From contig JAMWFC010000115.1 of NCBI GenBank assembly GCA_027475525.1, positions 1,550,001 to 1,614,000 of the forward strand: a stretch of DNA of 64,000 bases, read 5' to 3'. Shown in pieces: positions 12,773 to 23,974 of this stretch. Numbering within the stretch: the stretch's first letter is position 1; the number at the start of each line of letters is the position of its first letter. The notes beneath the pieces were generated by a model. The model was not told the DNA's origin. It did not search any database and worked only from the letters and a program-made list of their open reading frames with translations. The position numbers and the translations under genes are program-made. This DNA comes from Macrolepiota albuminosa. Lineage: Eukaryota > Basidiomycota > Agaricomycetes > Agaricales > Agaricaceae.

Positions 12773-14875
12773 TTAATCTACCCATTCGACATTACCCATG
12801 CTAAGGGCATTAACAATAGACGCTTTTGGTTTGTATCTTGTTCCATCTGGGTACTGAGCATCCATCCTCTGCTTGACACTCCTGTGTATCTTAATAGCTT
12901 GCTTCTTCTGTTTCGGGATAAAACGCCCACGCCCAAGGTTGACACAAATGTGCGAACCCCAAGACGTATCACCCTTTTGATAGCGATGTTTGATCGGGAG
13001 TAGTTCGAGCAACCACCAGAACGGAGAGGCACTCAGTTGATCATAAATGGGTGACATCGCATCACGAAGTTCATGTTCCTCCTCGGACATGATGCTTACC
13101 GGAGTGCCGACTCTGGCTGATAACCCCACCTTCCGATCTGAAGCGTAAGGAATCCGTTCAATGTGCACTTTAGTGCCGGGAAGCGGAGGAGGACGCTTCT
13201 GGACATAGGGGTAAAGGCTAGCAGGATCAAGTCCCAAGGATTCGAGAGATTCTGATATGAACATAATGCCTGTGTCGGCTTTGAAACATTCGCGGATCAT
13301 CCATCGCAGGGGTATGCGCGCCAGGGTATGAGGGGTTCCATTAACGACCGATCCACCTCCGACATCTAAGTAGAGGGAAAGCATCTTTATCTGTATTCGA
13401 AACGCATAACTTACCACAATGACAGCCTGCGAACCAGACCTGCGAGTGCAGAGATTAAACAAGGCTTTGCCAGTGAATGAAATGGGGACATACCTCTTCT
13501 ACATCAGTTGGAAGTTCCACACGGTCGGAGTACTTGCGTTCCATCTTGTGTAAACAAGCCTTTTCATGCCCATGTTCGCTCTCATTCGGCTCATAAACGA
13601 CGTGGTGTGTCGAGACATCAGCTTTGTGTCCCTGAATTCCTAATGTTGCTTCTGTCTCGTTGGGGCGATTCCAAAGGTTGGCTTTAAATTTCGCTCGACG
13701 TTCGTCTAGCGCCAGCGCGTGACGGAAGGTGCGAACGATTTGGTTTGAAGTAGTAAAAGGTAGGCGACGTGGGATGAGGCCCACAGAGTTTACAGTGTCC
13801 CTGCGCCTCTTTGATAAGAGAGGGTCAAATCGCCAAGGTCAGAGGTCAACTAACCACACGCCGATAAATTCTATCGGGACATCGACAGAAAAAGCCTTTT
13901 TGAAAGCGTTCGATTGCTGCCACCCGATTTCATCAACACGTGTGAACATCTTGTATGCGAATGGAACTTGTTGATGATTACATGCAGGTAGAAGTCCAAC
14001 CTGTCGATGATTAGGTAAAACTGGAGTTTTCGTGATAGGATACACATTCTGACTTTGTGAACCATTCCCGCCAGACTACGTGCAGTATACGCACCCCTTG
14101 AGAATCCAAAGATACAAATACGATCGCCCGCCTTATCTGTGAAGTACCGATGACGATGACAACGACTTAACTTGCGCACCACCTTACGTACAGTTCTGCA
14201 TTAGAAACTCGTATCCGTCTAACGAGCTCCGTCATCATTTCACTACAGTCATGAAATTATCGAAACCATACCCATTACATGCGCAGATAGATTCCAGGCT
14301 ATCATTTCGTCGAAAATCTGTAGTGATGGTCGGATTAGTCTCAATCATACGGGCAAGAAATATAACCTTGGAAATCTTGGCTCCAAGAGGCGTTGCAACT
14401 TTTGGTGATGTATATGTACCGATACCAGCCTGAAGAGGGTAAAAGTCACGAAAATGTGCTTCATATGAAAGATCACACCTGATAGTAGACCATCTGCTTT
14501 TCTCGATCGTCCTTCTTTAACAAGGTAAAGAATTCGACGATATTTGAATTCTGTACCATGCCATGCCATGAGATTCAGTGTGTTTCCCGGGAAATAAGAT
14601 AACAAGGCGCACGTCCGAATCAAACCTGGAGCATGGTCATGTCAGTAAGGACTGTAAACAAAATCGACTCGTCAGACTGACTGATCTCCAGTTCCGTCAA
14701 AACAAAGCACCAAAGTACGCGCTGAGTGCGTTGGAGGTATAGACTTGGGAAACTCTGACGCTATCACGGATTTGCCGTATTTCGGTCCTTGACTACAATC
14801 AGTAGGAGTGGGAGCGCCAGTCATCGAAGCAAAAGAGGCTTGCAACTCAAGGTTCACGGGTAATGAAGGAGACAT
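12773..14875 (-). CDS. DUF2235 domain protein (putative alpha/beta hydrolase), 11 exons
   Basis: Exons on the minus strand: 14875-14682, 14625-14613, 14550-14479, 14429-14367, 14317-14272, 14218-14192, 14136-14054, 14000-13855, 13800-13494, 13439-13415, 13365-12773. All introns are GT-AG, the exons sum to 1,569 nt, and the frame stays open, giving 522 residues. The DUF2235 hallmarks are LVLCFDGTGDQ near residue 60, then NSNIVEFFTLLKKDDR, DEMIAWNLSAH and the nucleophile elbow GFSRGAYTAR with Ser151. The family is an uncharacterised alpha/beta-hydrolase group related to bacterial Tle1 phospholipases; the substrate here is unknown. There is no signal peptide, so it is probably cytosolic. Exon 2 is only 13 nt. 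Normal CpG content sets it apart from neighbouring repeats. A broken paralogue lies at 34.3-35.8 kb. Confidence 0.9.
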
Positions 14876-14897
14876 TTGGAGGACAGGGACTACGCCT

Positions 14898-14905
14898 CTT
14901 TTATA
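14898..14905 (-). promoter_or_regulatory. TATA box of the DUF2235 gene
   Basis: TATAAAAG on the minus strand lies 22 nt upstream of the ATG at 14875. This is close, so either the leader is very short or transcription starts near the ATG. The position supports the chosen start but is not proof. Confidence 0.45.
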
Positions 14906-14909
14906 GAAG

Positions 14910-15950
14910 CAGAAGAATGGTTAGGATCAGGCTTCATGGATAATTGATGACATGTCAAGCTTTCAAGACTAACTCCAAGCTGTCTTCGTCGTCAGCTAAA
15001 AATTCCTTTTTGGGCTAAATAGTACGGAGAGTACGGATGCTACCTGAGTTAATTTAGTGTGGGCAAGGGGCGAAGCGCGCAATTGTGGCTCGAGTTTGAG
15101 CTTGAAACTTGAAGCTGAAGAACTGAAAAGGTAGCTGGGACCCAAACTCCTGGGATATTAGATAAAGCTCTACCAGCCATTTAACACTTTTACCACGGAA
15201 GAGTACCACATGTGGCTGCGTGCTCAAAGATGACAGGATGCTTTTTCATTCCAAGTCTAGGTTTCTAACTGACGGATTCCGAAGCTGTTTACTATTATCA
15301 AAAGATGTGCTAGTCAGAAAATTGCGTTTGTATCCGACATTGCTCATTGAGCCGGCTTCGTGGGAGCCCCTTGGGGATAACGAGTATTGCCCACCCATAT
15401 CCACACGACTGCGAAGCATACACATGTTTCGACTTGCTATTGCTGAGAGCCATCAAGGATCCTGATCCGCGAGGAATACCTGTCGAAGGAAACGATGTCT
15501 TACTTTGGAGACGAACCGTGATATATTTTCGTCATTGTTACATATGCTTGCCCTGAATAATTCTATTTGTGAACCCCTCAGAAGTTGTGAACCTCTCGTG
15601 AACCCACATATCTAATAGTTAATTAGTTAACGTGACATAAATTGAAGATTTATCATTTTTCCACTCACACCATACTCCAAGTTGTTGGGCACACCCGTAT
15701 ATCAAATTTTCAGTCTTGCAGCCTTCTACATTTGCAGGCTTGAGTGAGCAGCAGAAAACAAATTTGTATAATCTACGTGAATAACATTCTGATATGTATT
15801 GGACTTTTAAAGTTCTAACTGCTAGTAGTCTCAGACAATGTCAGGACAGGTTGTATGATCATAGCCAGTCCTATAGCAATTGCCACAATAACATTCTACA
15901 ACTCTTTGCCTGGCATGACTTTAAGATATGCTGCCTCTTCCTTGAGGATG
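14910..15950. other. Upstream interval, no gene recognised
   Basis: The first 150 bp are the 5' flank of the minus-strand DUF2235 gene. 15200-15560 has several short open frames of about 70-80 residues on the plus strand without any recognisable motif. From about 15600 the base composition becomes AT-rich and CpG-poor, like the neighbouring repeats. Confidence 0.4.
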
Positions 15951-16153
15951 CACTGCTGGTGCCAGAACCTGTTTCTACCAGAGAAAGTGACAAAGAAATG
16001 TGTCATGCTATTTCTTTGGCAACTTTGTGCCTTAGAAAAGGCATTTTTCCATTGTCTCATACCTTTTTCCCTTGGAAATATGTATATTGGAAATGGCATG
16101 ACACATTTCTTTGTCACTCTTTCTGATGGAAACAGGTTCTGGTGCCAGGAGTG
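15951..16153. mobile_element. CACTA-like foldback MITE, copy 1
   Basis: This 203-bp segment begins CACTGCTGGTGCCAGAACC and ends with the near inverted complement GGTTCTGGTGCCAGGAGTG. The terminal inverted repeats extend about 60 bp with a few mismatches. No coding capacity. It shares the family-specific stretch TGACAAAGAAATGTGTCATG with copy 2. The flanking triplets (ATG and TGC) do not match, so the target duplication is lost. Confidence 0.75.
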
Positions 16154-16379
16154 TGCATATGGCCTTCAGAAGCACCTGTCAAACATTTGGTTTACCCTTT
16201 CATTCTACAACTGGGGGCTTTTGAAATCATTTTCACCAGATCTCATCAACATATATATTTTCTATATGAGCTTGTAAGGATCAGATTTCCTGTCCACTGG
16301 AATGTGCTATTCACTCTTCTCCACATTGGATGCCAGTGTAAATATCCTGTTTGCAATGTCTAGTGATCTTTCTTGCTGT

Positions 16380-16583
16380 CACTACTGGTGCCAAAACCTG
16401 TTTCCACCAGAAAAATTGACAAAGAAATGTGTCATGCCATTTCCAATATAGATATTTTCAAGGGAAAAAGGCATTTTTCCATTGTCTCAAACCTTTTTCC
16501 CTTGAAAATATCTATATTGGAAATGGCATGACACATTTCTTTGTCACTTTTTCTGGTAGAAACAGGTTTTGGCACCAGTAGTG
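16380..16583. mobile_element. CACTA-like foldback MITE, copy 2, with 3-bp target duplication
   Basis: This 204-bp element starts CACTACTGGTGCC and ends GGCACCAGTAGTG. The two arms of roughly 90 bp are almost perfectly complementary, leaving a short central loop near CATTTTTCCATTGTCTC. It is flanked by TGT on both sides (16377-16379, 16584-16586). CACTA ends plus a 3-bp duplication are the marks of En/Spm-type DNA transposons. With no transposase it would be non-autonomous and depend on a CACTA element elsewhere. Confidence 0.82.
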
Positions 16584-16878
16584 TGTTCAATGAATGCATT
16601 GTGCCAGCATTTGAGATGGCTTTCTGCAAATTTGAGTTTGAAGTACTTGCACACCTTCGATGCTCCTGTCATTGCATTGTTGAAATACTTTGTTCCAGGC
16701 CATCTAGATCTATAGATTGCTTCATGTATTTTAGCTGTCTGTAGTCACTGATTTGTATGTGATTAAACTATGATTGTTATTTTGGACTTTATCAAATGCA
16801 CCTCTGTAAGGGGAATGTTTAATGTCTGTGGAACTCCTTCCACAGAACCAGTGAGCACCACAAGTGGGAGTCAAGCAA

Positions 16879-17032
16879 GTGTAGAGACAAGCAAGAGTCT
16901 GGCAAGGGACTGGCAAGGCTAACTGAGCAGTTGGATATTGCTAGAGAGCTTACAGGTGTAGAGACAAGCAAGAGTCTGGCAAGGGACTGGCAAGGCTAAC
17001 TGAGCAGTTGGATATTGCTAGAGAGCTTACAG
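16879..17032. repeat. Exact 77-bp tandem duplication
   Basis: 16879-16955 and 16956-17032 are identical. The unit lies in non-coding, CpG-poor repeat DNA and has the same length as the other duplications in the window. Confidence 0.85.
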
Positions 17033-17267
17033 TTGATTTGGTGTGTAGGCCAGAAGAACACTGCTATTGTTTAGCCTGGGAATATGCCTTTATATACTAC
17101 ATCAGCAGCTGTGCTATTACTAATACTGCTTAACTAATCAGGCCCTGGTATATAATGGAGTATGACTAACAATAATTGATGCTAAGTAAGGTCTATGTAT
17201 ATAACTCATCAAGGCTGACTACTAGAAGACAAAAAAGGATAGGATGGGCTGAGTGGTCATTTAGATG

Positions 17268-17576
17268 TGTTAGTATTTTACTATATCACAAATGTTACAC
17301 TAGCTACTCATTATGCAGGGCCACTTGCCACCCTCATTGCTTCATCCAATAGTTCCTCCATTGTCTACAATACATATATATACAACTACCATATGTGAAC
17401 CTCTCAGCTGATTATACTGGACTGAGAAGCAACTATTTACTATAGTGATACAGTATGAAACTGACAGTACCTACAAAGTAAACTTATAGTTGTTCTTAGA
17501 TACAGTTTAAATATCAGTCAATTATACTGGACTGAGGGAGTAAACTTATAGTTGTTCTTAGATTTAGTTTCTAACA
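17268..17576 (+). mobile_element. Solo LTR, copia-like
   Basis: The segment starts TGTTAGTATT and ends TTTCTAACA, an inverted TGTTAG/CTAACA terminus. Flanks are AGATG (17263-17267) and GGATG (17577-17581), a target duplication with one transition. A TATA-like ATATATATACAAC lies near 17375. The motif ATTATACTGGACTGAG occurs twice, an internal arrangement like that of the LTR at 4207-4550, so both probably belong to related families. Confidence 0.65.
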
Positions 17577-17584
17577 GGATGTGC

Positions 17585-17684
17585 NNNNNNNNNNNNNNNN
17601 NNNNNNNNNNNNNNNNNNNNNNNNNNNNNNNNNNNNNNNNNNNNNNNNNNNNNNNNNNNNNNNNNNNNNNNNNNNNNNNNNNNN
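17585..17684. other. Assembly gap (100 N)
   Basis: Exactly 100 N, the usual fixed-length placeholder; true gap size unknown. It follows the right target duplication of the solo LTR, so the break is in repeat DNA. Confidence 0.99.
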
Positions 17685-19961
17685 ATTAAAAAAAATCTCA
17701 TGGTGGCTATTTATTACAGATTGCTTTTTCTTAAATATGTACTAATATGTACTATTTTTTTGGTGATGCAATATGGCAGATACCTATTTTTTCATCTCTC
17801 AGTGTACTGAGCAGAACTTTGTCCAGAGACTGCCTTCTGCCTGCAATTGCAAGATAACTCTGTGACAAAAGAGATTGGATCTTTACATTACTAAGGTAGA
17901 AATGCATTTACACATGCTCCAAATAGGGCAGTGTGAGACTTGATGACTATTATAATACCTACTAAACCTCTTTTAAAGCAGCTGACTACTGAGCATCTCA
18001 TAGATAAAAATGCCCAGATGTGGGAAATGCAGTTTGAACTCAGAGCTATTTGATGCAATTAATTAGCAAAAGGCTATTTAAGAGGTTCAAACTTGTGTCA
18101 TGTGCCACTACACCACATGTTTCCCCTAACATCTACTATTTGCTTAGTTTTTAAATTGAAATCTTTGTTAAAAACAACTCAGAGTTTAGAGCCTTTTGAT
18201 TATAATAAAATAAATCTAACCATAAGACTTAATATATACCAGTAATCAACACTTACTAAAGTTCTAGCTTGTCTCACAGTCTGATAATCCATCACTTTAT
18301 TCCTTCTTAAATTGGTCTTGCTCAACAAGAATATGTCTTCAAAATCATATATATTAAGTATTTGAAGAAACTTCATGATGCTAAGGAATTTATCTTGCAT
18401 TTTGAGACAAATCAAACTTATAAATTTTATATCTTATAAAAAAATGCAAGACAGCAAATAATTCATTTATGATTGCCACTCTTGATGATGCTTTAAAAAA
18501 ATATACATGTTGGCACTGTCTATCATGCAGAAGCAAGAAACTGAATATTGCTATACTAATAAACATCAAGACATGTTGACTTGTAATGTCACTCTTCTTA
18601 AGAAATAATTTGATATTACTGTAATAAAACATTATCAACAGATGCTAAGTGTAAGTAATTGTTTGAATAAGTTTGAATAAACTCAGAATATGATAAAAAA
18701 AAAGGAATAATGCACTAGGAGTTAGTAATCTGAGTAAGACAATAAGGAAAAATAGTTGCTTAGCTATTCAAGTACAAATATCAAGCTATATCTGCAATGT
18801 GCCAAAATTACATGAGTGCTAGCATAATGTAACAAAATGATGTCAAGCAAAGAAGCCTCTTGCTAAAATAGTCAACTGAAAGAAAAATTATAACATAAAA
18901 AAACCAAATTGATGTGGTGGCTACTGACAACAGGCTAAGTATTTATACAAAATATTAAATGCTGTAAATTAGACTATTTAATTGTTGCAGCTGATAGTAC
19001 GCAGAGAGTAAACAGACTTATGTCCATAGAGACTCAGGCTCAACAATCAAACTGGTGTTTCATATGCAGTGGATAGTATTTATTAAGGTGTGTACACATA
19101 CCTGGCATTTTATATTCAGTAGATAGTGAATACAGAATGCCAGTGGTTGGAAAATGAACAAAAGTCATGTGAATAGTCAACAGTAATCAGTATGTATGTT
19201 GTGTGGTGGACTCAGCATCTATTATCTCAACATTAATACTTCTCCAAATAAAGAAAATTTGCCTTTTTCTACAGTAAAAAGCTGGCAAATAACAGGTTTC
19301 TTTGTTTTGTTTTGTTTTTGTTTTTTTTTTATCAGAAAATATTCTGGCTCCAGCAGCTGTCATAATTAGACATGGGTTTTACACGGTTTTCGCCCATGTG
19401 AAGGGGCTTATCAGAGGGCTTAACTGCTACTCTAAACCATCCCACAATTTTATAGAGATGTGAGTTCTCTATAGCACATATATGGCATGTGTCTACCTAG
19501 CATAGGATTTACTGAGGGGGAGTATAGCAGCCTGTGCATCCTGCCCAGACAGGACCAGCCCAGTGACCCCAAACAGGTGGGTATCACAGGTGGGGAAGAG
19601 CATCTGGCCAAGGCCCACTTGCCACATTGGACTCCCACTCTGATGAGAGCTGAGAGCTGACGCCTGGCACGCTTTGAATTACGCTGTGTGACTTTTGTGA
19701 CCCATGACATTGCACATTGTGCAAGCACCCACAGGGTACAAGTGGTTGGGTCATGATGTGCGGCGTGATCAGCGTTCACCAAAGTTGTGGCCGAAAGTAC
19801 CCTTGGAAAACCTCCCTCTGTGGTGCTTGAACCGCAGATTATAATTTAGGATATGAGTAATTTTGTCTCATCCAGCTAAATCATGCAACATGTACTAAAC
19901 AAAGAGACTTGCAATAATTCAAATGAAACACTCACTAGATACTACTATTCAAGAATTTGAA
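17685..19961. other. AT-rich interval without recognisable genes
   Basis: Up to about 19320 the sequence is AT-rich with only short frames. 19360-19860 is richer in GC and holds a 110-residue minus-strand frame with no family I recognise; it may be a fragment of an old element or exon. The interval ends at the GGTTC target site of the gypsy element. Confidence 0.4.
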
Positions 19962-19966
19962 GGTTC

Positions 19967-20201
19967 TGTAGCGTAGTCCGCTATGTGGCGTTGGCCACAT
20001 AGCTTTACTTACTGTATAGTAGTAAATATTATATTATATTTATTATAATATAATATTATTTACATTCGTATATAATTAGTTACCCAGCTGCTTACAAAGC
20101 AGCTTATTTTTTGTGTATACTACATTGTCAATAGACCGGTCTGGTCTGATTCAGTGTCGTGTGTGCACACTAAGCTCTCTAAACTTCGTAACTTCGTTAC
20201 A
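19967..20201 (+). repeat. 5' LTR of gypsy copy 1
   Basis: 235 bp, TGTAGCGTAG to CGTTACA. It contains a perfect hairpin, GCTATGTGG/CCACATAGC, near the start and a second, GCTGCTT/AAGCAGC, in the middle, plus an AT-rich palindromic tract. It differs from the 3' LTR only where TTTTTTG replaces TTTTTCG (T for C). Confidence 0.96.
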
Positions 20202-20332
20202 TTTTTTTGAATCCGCCAGCTAGGATCTATTGCCTAGCATCCGACGTCAGTCGTTGAGTTCGTTGACAGAACTCTATCAGCTTCTCGAGCTTCTTGCACA
20301 GCCACACCGTGCAAATTTCAAACAGGGGATCG

Positions 20333-23300
20333 ATGAGTAATCCCATACCTGCAGCGCCCACTGACGGCGGGCGAAATGCCCACGACCTACGGGGAGACCC
20401 AGCAGACACCCAGGACGCGTCAGCGTCCAATGCGGGTCAGGTAAGACCCAAGGCTCGAGACCGAGGTCAGAGTACCGACCTAGCTGGGAATGAGAGCGAG
20501 GCCCGGAGAGCTGAAAGCTCACAGCAGAACAGTCCGCAACGCCTCCAAGACAAGATGCCCGGGGGATTAACGCCCCCAGTTACGCAGTTGCCAGGAGGAC
20601 CGCGAACGGTCCGCAACGCCTCCAAGACAAGATGCCCGGGGGATTAACGCCCCCAGTTACGCAGTTGCCAGGAGGACCGCGACAGTCTAGCCGATTGGCT
20701 TCCAAAGGACCCCCGCAGGACGGCCGACAGTCAACCGGCGCCTATGGCGCCCCAGGAGACGCCGAGTCGTCAGTACGGACTGGGAGAACCCTCCCTGCGA
20801 GCCGGAGCAGTGGGACCAGGCGGTCCACAGCGGGCCCAATGCCTTCTAAAGTAGCGGAAGCCTGCTTAGAAGAGGTACCGGAGGAGGCTGCAAGGCCTGA
20901 AGGATACAGCGCGGAAGATCGATTTCCGCGCACACCAGCAGTGGAGGAAGCTCCGGAGGTTGTAGAGCTTCCAGAGGAGGTGATGGAGTCGTCAAGTGAC
21001 GACGACGTCGGAGCAGAGGAACAGCGGCTGAAAACTGCGTACACCGTGCGCTTGCGGGTGTTCTGGGACTTGCACCCAGAGGTGATGAAATACACCACCC
21101 AAGCGCGACTCGAGCGCTACGCGTCCGCCCATATAGTAGCACTTAGGCGACAAGGGCACGAAGTGCCCAATGTATTCAGTACGAAATATACTGATTTGAT
21201 GGTGAGAGTGCTCACTATGGAGCTGCAAATGTATGTGCAGCGTAAGGCCACACGGCAATCGGGGGTCTCGACCCCCTGGAGCCACACGTCCGAGGAATGC
21301 TCGGCACGACGCAATCAAGACGTCGGAATCGAACTAGTGGAGGCACTAGCACGGGCGCAAGAAGTGCCCGAAGTAAGACCGGTGAGTACTTTTTATACTC
21401 CAGCAGGACAAGGGTGGCGTGAGGAGCCCCCGCACATGCGTAACCATGACCGTAGGACAGATATGTCAGGTCCGGATGGGCACGATAGCACTGTGCTCAA
21501 AGTGGAAAGCGAGGCATCTGTGATGCCGCGCGTGCCCATGGCCGAAACGTTGAGCGACAGAGTCGCGTACCAACGTATGCGCAATGGCGACCTCAGGACT
21601 AAGGGACAGTCCCTTATAGACGATCAGGGCATCGTATTCGAGGGCACTAAGCCCATTGACGAGATGCGTCGTCAATTCGTCACGCAGGGTCAGGAGAATC
21701 AAGCTTCTCCAGGTCCAGGGCGGCGCAACGATCATGATCGAGGAGACTTCCTCGATCGAGATGGCGCCACGAGACGTGATGTCCCTGGTAACGGCCGGGA
21801 TGACGGCCCTAGGTCGATTCCTCGAGACGAGGGCAATTATGCCCACAGTCAAGGAGGCTCGGGACGTCCCCCGCAAGGTGGACGGGGAAAGTCACTTCCC
21901 CATGCCGCTGATTTGGCGACTAGATCCCCGGGTCAGCGGGAAGCCATCCGCAAGGTGGACGGGGAAAGTCACTTCCCCATGCCGCTGATTTGGCGACTAG
22001 ATCCCCGGGTCAGGGGAAGCCATCCAAATGCATCGTGAAGCCATGCACGATCGCCTGCATCGAGTAGTCGATGATGCCCTGGGCGTAACCTTACGGTTAC
22101 CAGACGGAGTGAAGCTGCGTAAAGCAGACAGTAGGCACATTCGCGCCTATACAGGCGCGTCCAAGTTCAGCGACCTGGAAGATTGGGCGATGGATGTATG
22201 CACCCATCTTGCCATGTGCTTATACGGAGGTGACCGTATGGAACGAGAACAAATTTTCGTTCTGCCTGAGTTCTTGGCCGGAGAGGCCATGGGTTGGTTT
22301 CGACGGGCAGTACTGCACGTCAATCGTGTCCAATATGACTGGACGTTTAAAGGAGTCCTTACAGGACTGTACAATCGATTCGTACACCCCTCAACGCTCC
22401 AGGATGCAAGGCGGGACTTCCATTTAAAGGAGTCCTTACAGGACTGTACAATCAATTCGTACACCCCTCAACGCTCCAGGATGCAAGGCGGGACTTCCAG
22501 TTTGCCAAGTACACCGAGAAGTTGGGAGTACAAGGGTTCTATGATACCCTTAATGACCATGCCCAGAACATGGCAGTATACCCGGACGGGTATACAATGC
22601 TCGAAACGTTCTTGGATGGCATTCCAGCGGATATGCGCCGCTATTTGATACGTGAGGACGGCTTGTCCCCAGAAGTCAACGATGTGGAAGAATTCGTGGC
22701 ATATGCCATCCGGTATGAGCAGTCTCTGAAGACTGCTAACCACTATGAACATCGGAGTGGACACAAAGGGGGATCCAGGCGACTACCGCCTGGTGGGACG
22801 CCCTCACGGGGTCAGCATGTGGGGACCTTCCTGGCCAAGAAGACCGATTTGGATCGTGACCGCAACACGCGGTTTGTTGTACGCAAGACCCCTGTTGCGA
22901 ACCGAGGGCGGAGCCGCCCACGCCCAGAGCGGGCGCCGGACGGAGAACGTCCTAAATCAAGGCCGGACTTCAAACCGGCCAACCCACCAGGTCAGACGGG
23001 GACTTGTTTTGCGTGTGGCCAACCAGGCCACTACGCTACCAACTGCCCTGCGAAGCCAGGACCCCCGAGGAAGGGGTATACACCCCGCGCCCACCTTCGA
23101 GCTGCACATACTGCAGCCGCGAGTGGGAGTGACGGAGACGTATCTGCCGAGTCTGAGGCGGAGAACCCCACAAACGACCAGGAGCCCCCAGAGGAGGCAT
23201 CGGGCGCCGAGCCCGAGAGTGTGGTCGTGGAGGGGGAGGAGTACGTCACAGTCAACGTATATGACGACGTCTACAACAATGAGTATTACAGTCGCGACAG

Positions 23301-23950
23301 CGACTCTGAGTGCCTAGCGGCGATGACGGATTGGCCGTCCGCAAATGACCCCGAACGGAATAACGTGGTTCGGATGAAGAAGGTGACCCTTCGTCGTGCA
23401 GAGGGCACTTTGCAGCGCCCTACATTGAAGCGAGCAGACAAGGAGTGCCTGGTCTCGTATGTGGACGTAGATGGCCACAAGGCATGGACCCTATGGGACT
23501 CTGGGAGTACCACATCGGGCATAACGCCCCAGTTCGCCCATGTGTACATGGCCACAAGGCATGGACCCTATGGGACTCTGGGAGTACCACATCGGGCATA
23601 ACGCCCCAGTTCGCCCATGTGTACGAATATCCGTGCAGGAGTTGGATACGCCATTGGCGTTACAGCTGGGCACCGTAGGGAGCCGAGCCATGGTGCAGTA
23701 CGGGACAAATGTGAATGTCCAAACGCCGGGCTCACGTAGCTGTGAATACATGGATGTAGCGAACTTCGATCGCTACGACATGATACTGGGAACGCCATTC
23801 ATGCGGCGTAACAAAGTCATACTAGACTTTGACCAATGTCAGGTACTAGTGAATGGGAAAGTGATCCCAGCCAAACGAGCAACAGCAGACGACACTGATA
23901 ATCGTCTGCAACGTCATCGCACTACGGAGAAACGCAAGGACTCTCCATGA
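20333..23950 (+). CDS. Gypsy copy 1 Gag-protease polyprotein
   Basis: The ATG at 20333 opens a frame that, after discounting four duplications (20532, 21871, 22346 and 23471), stays open to the TGA at 23948: 3,312 nt, 1,103 residues. The N-terminal third is Gly/Pro/Arg-rich and disordered. The Gag core includes the conserved region around EAMGWFRRAVLHVN and a knuckle CFACGQPGHYATNC at about residue 816. The retropepsin active site is LWDSGSTTSG at about 979, followed by DMILGTPF. Gag packages the element RNA and the aspartic protease matures the polyprotein. Frameshifts in the raw sequence occur only at the duplications. Four local indels against copy 2 or the first repeat unit are single missing bases at the joins. 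Confidence 0.88.
20532..20682. repeat. 77-bp-offset duplication in gag
   Basis: A 74-bp match, 20532-20605 against 20609-20682, offset 77, with three unmatched bases at the join. It shifts gag from frame 2 to frame 1. Confidence 0.85.
21871..22025. repeat. 77-bp-offset duplication in gag with one lost base
   Basis: 66 bp match exactly at offset 77. The second unit then lacks one C present in the first (GTCAGCGGG against GTCAGGGG) and matches on for 12 bases. Net effect +76 nt, frame 1 to frame 2. Copy 2 has a single unit here. Confidence 0.85.
22346..22499. repeat. 77-bp tandem duplication in gag
   Basis: 22346-22422 and 22423-22499 match with one mismatch (ATCGATT against ATCAATT). Copy 2 at about 54566 has one unit. 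Net +77 nt. Confidence 0.88.
23471..23624. repeat. Exact 77-bp duplication across the protease active site
   Basis: It duplicates the DSGST motif, which would be odd for a real protease. The base after the second unit is missing relative to copy 2 (GTACGAATAT against GTACGGAATAT). Net +76 nt. Confidence 0.9.
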
Positions 23951-23974
23951 CTTGGCCGGCGCAGAGTGCCGGCC
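23948..23974 (+). promoter_or_regulatory. Candidate stop-codon readthrough site between gag-pro and pol
   Basis: TGA is followed by CTT and then a perfect stem-loop, GGCCGGC, loop GCAGAGT, GCCGGCC (23954-23974). The pol frame resumes in the same phase as gag-pro, so readthrough and not frameshifting would join them. Copy 2 keeps the TGA (56015), the spacer and the stem, with one G-C pair changed to G-U. Structure-assisted UGA readthrough is known from some RNA viruses and gamma-retroviruses; applying it here is inference. Confidence 0.6.
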
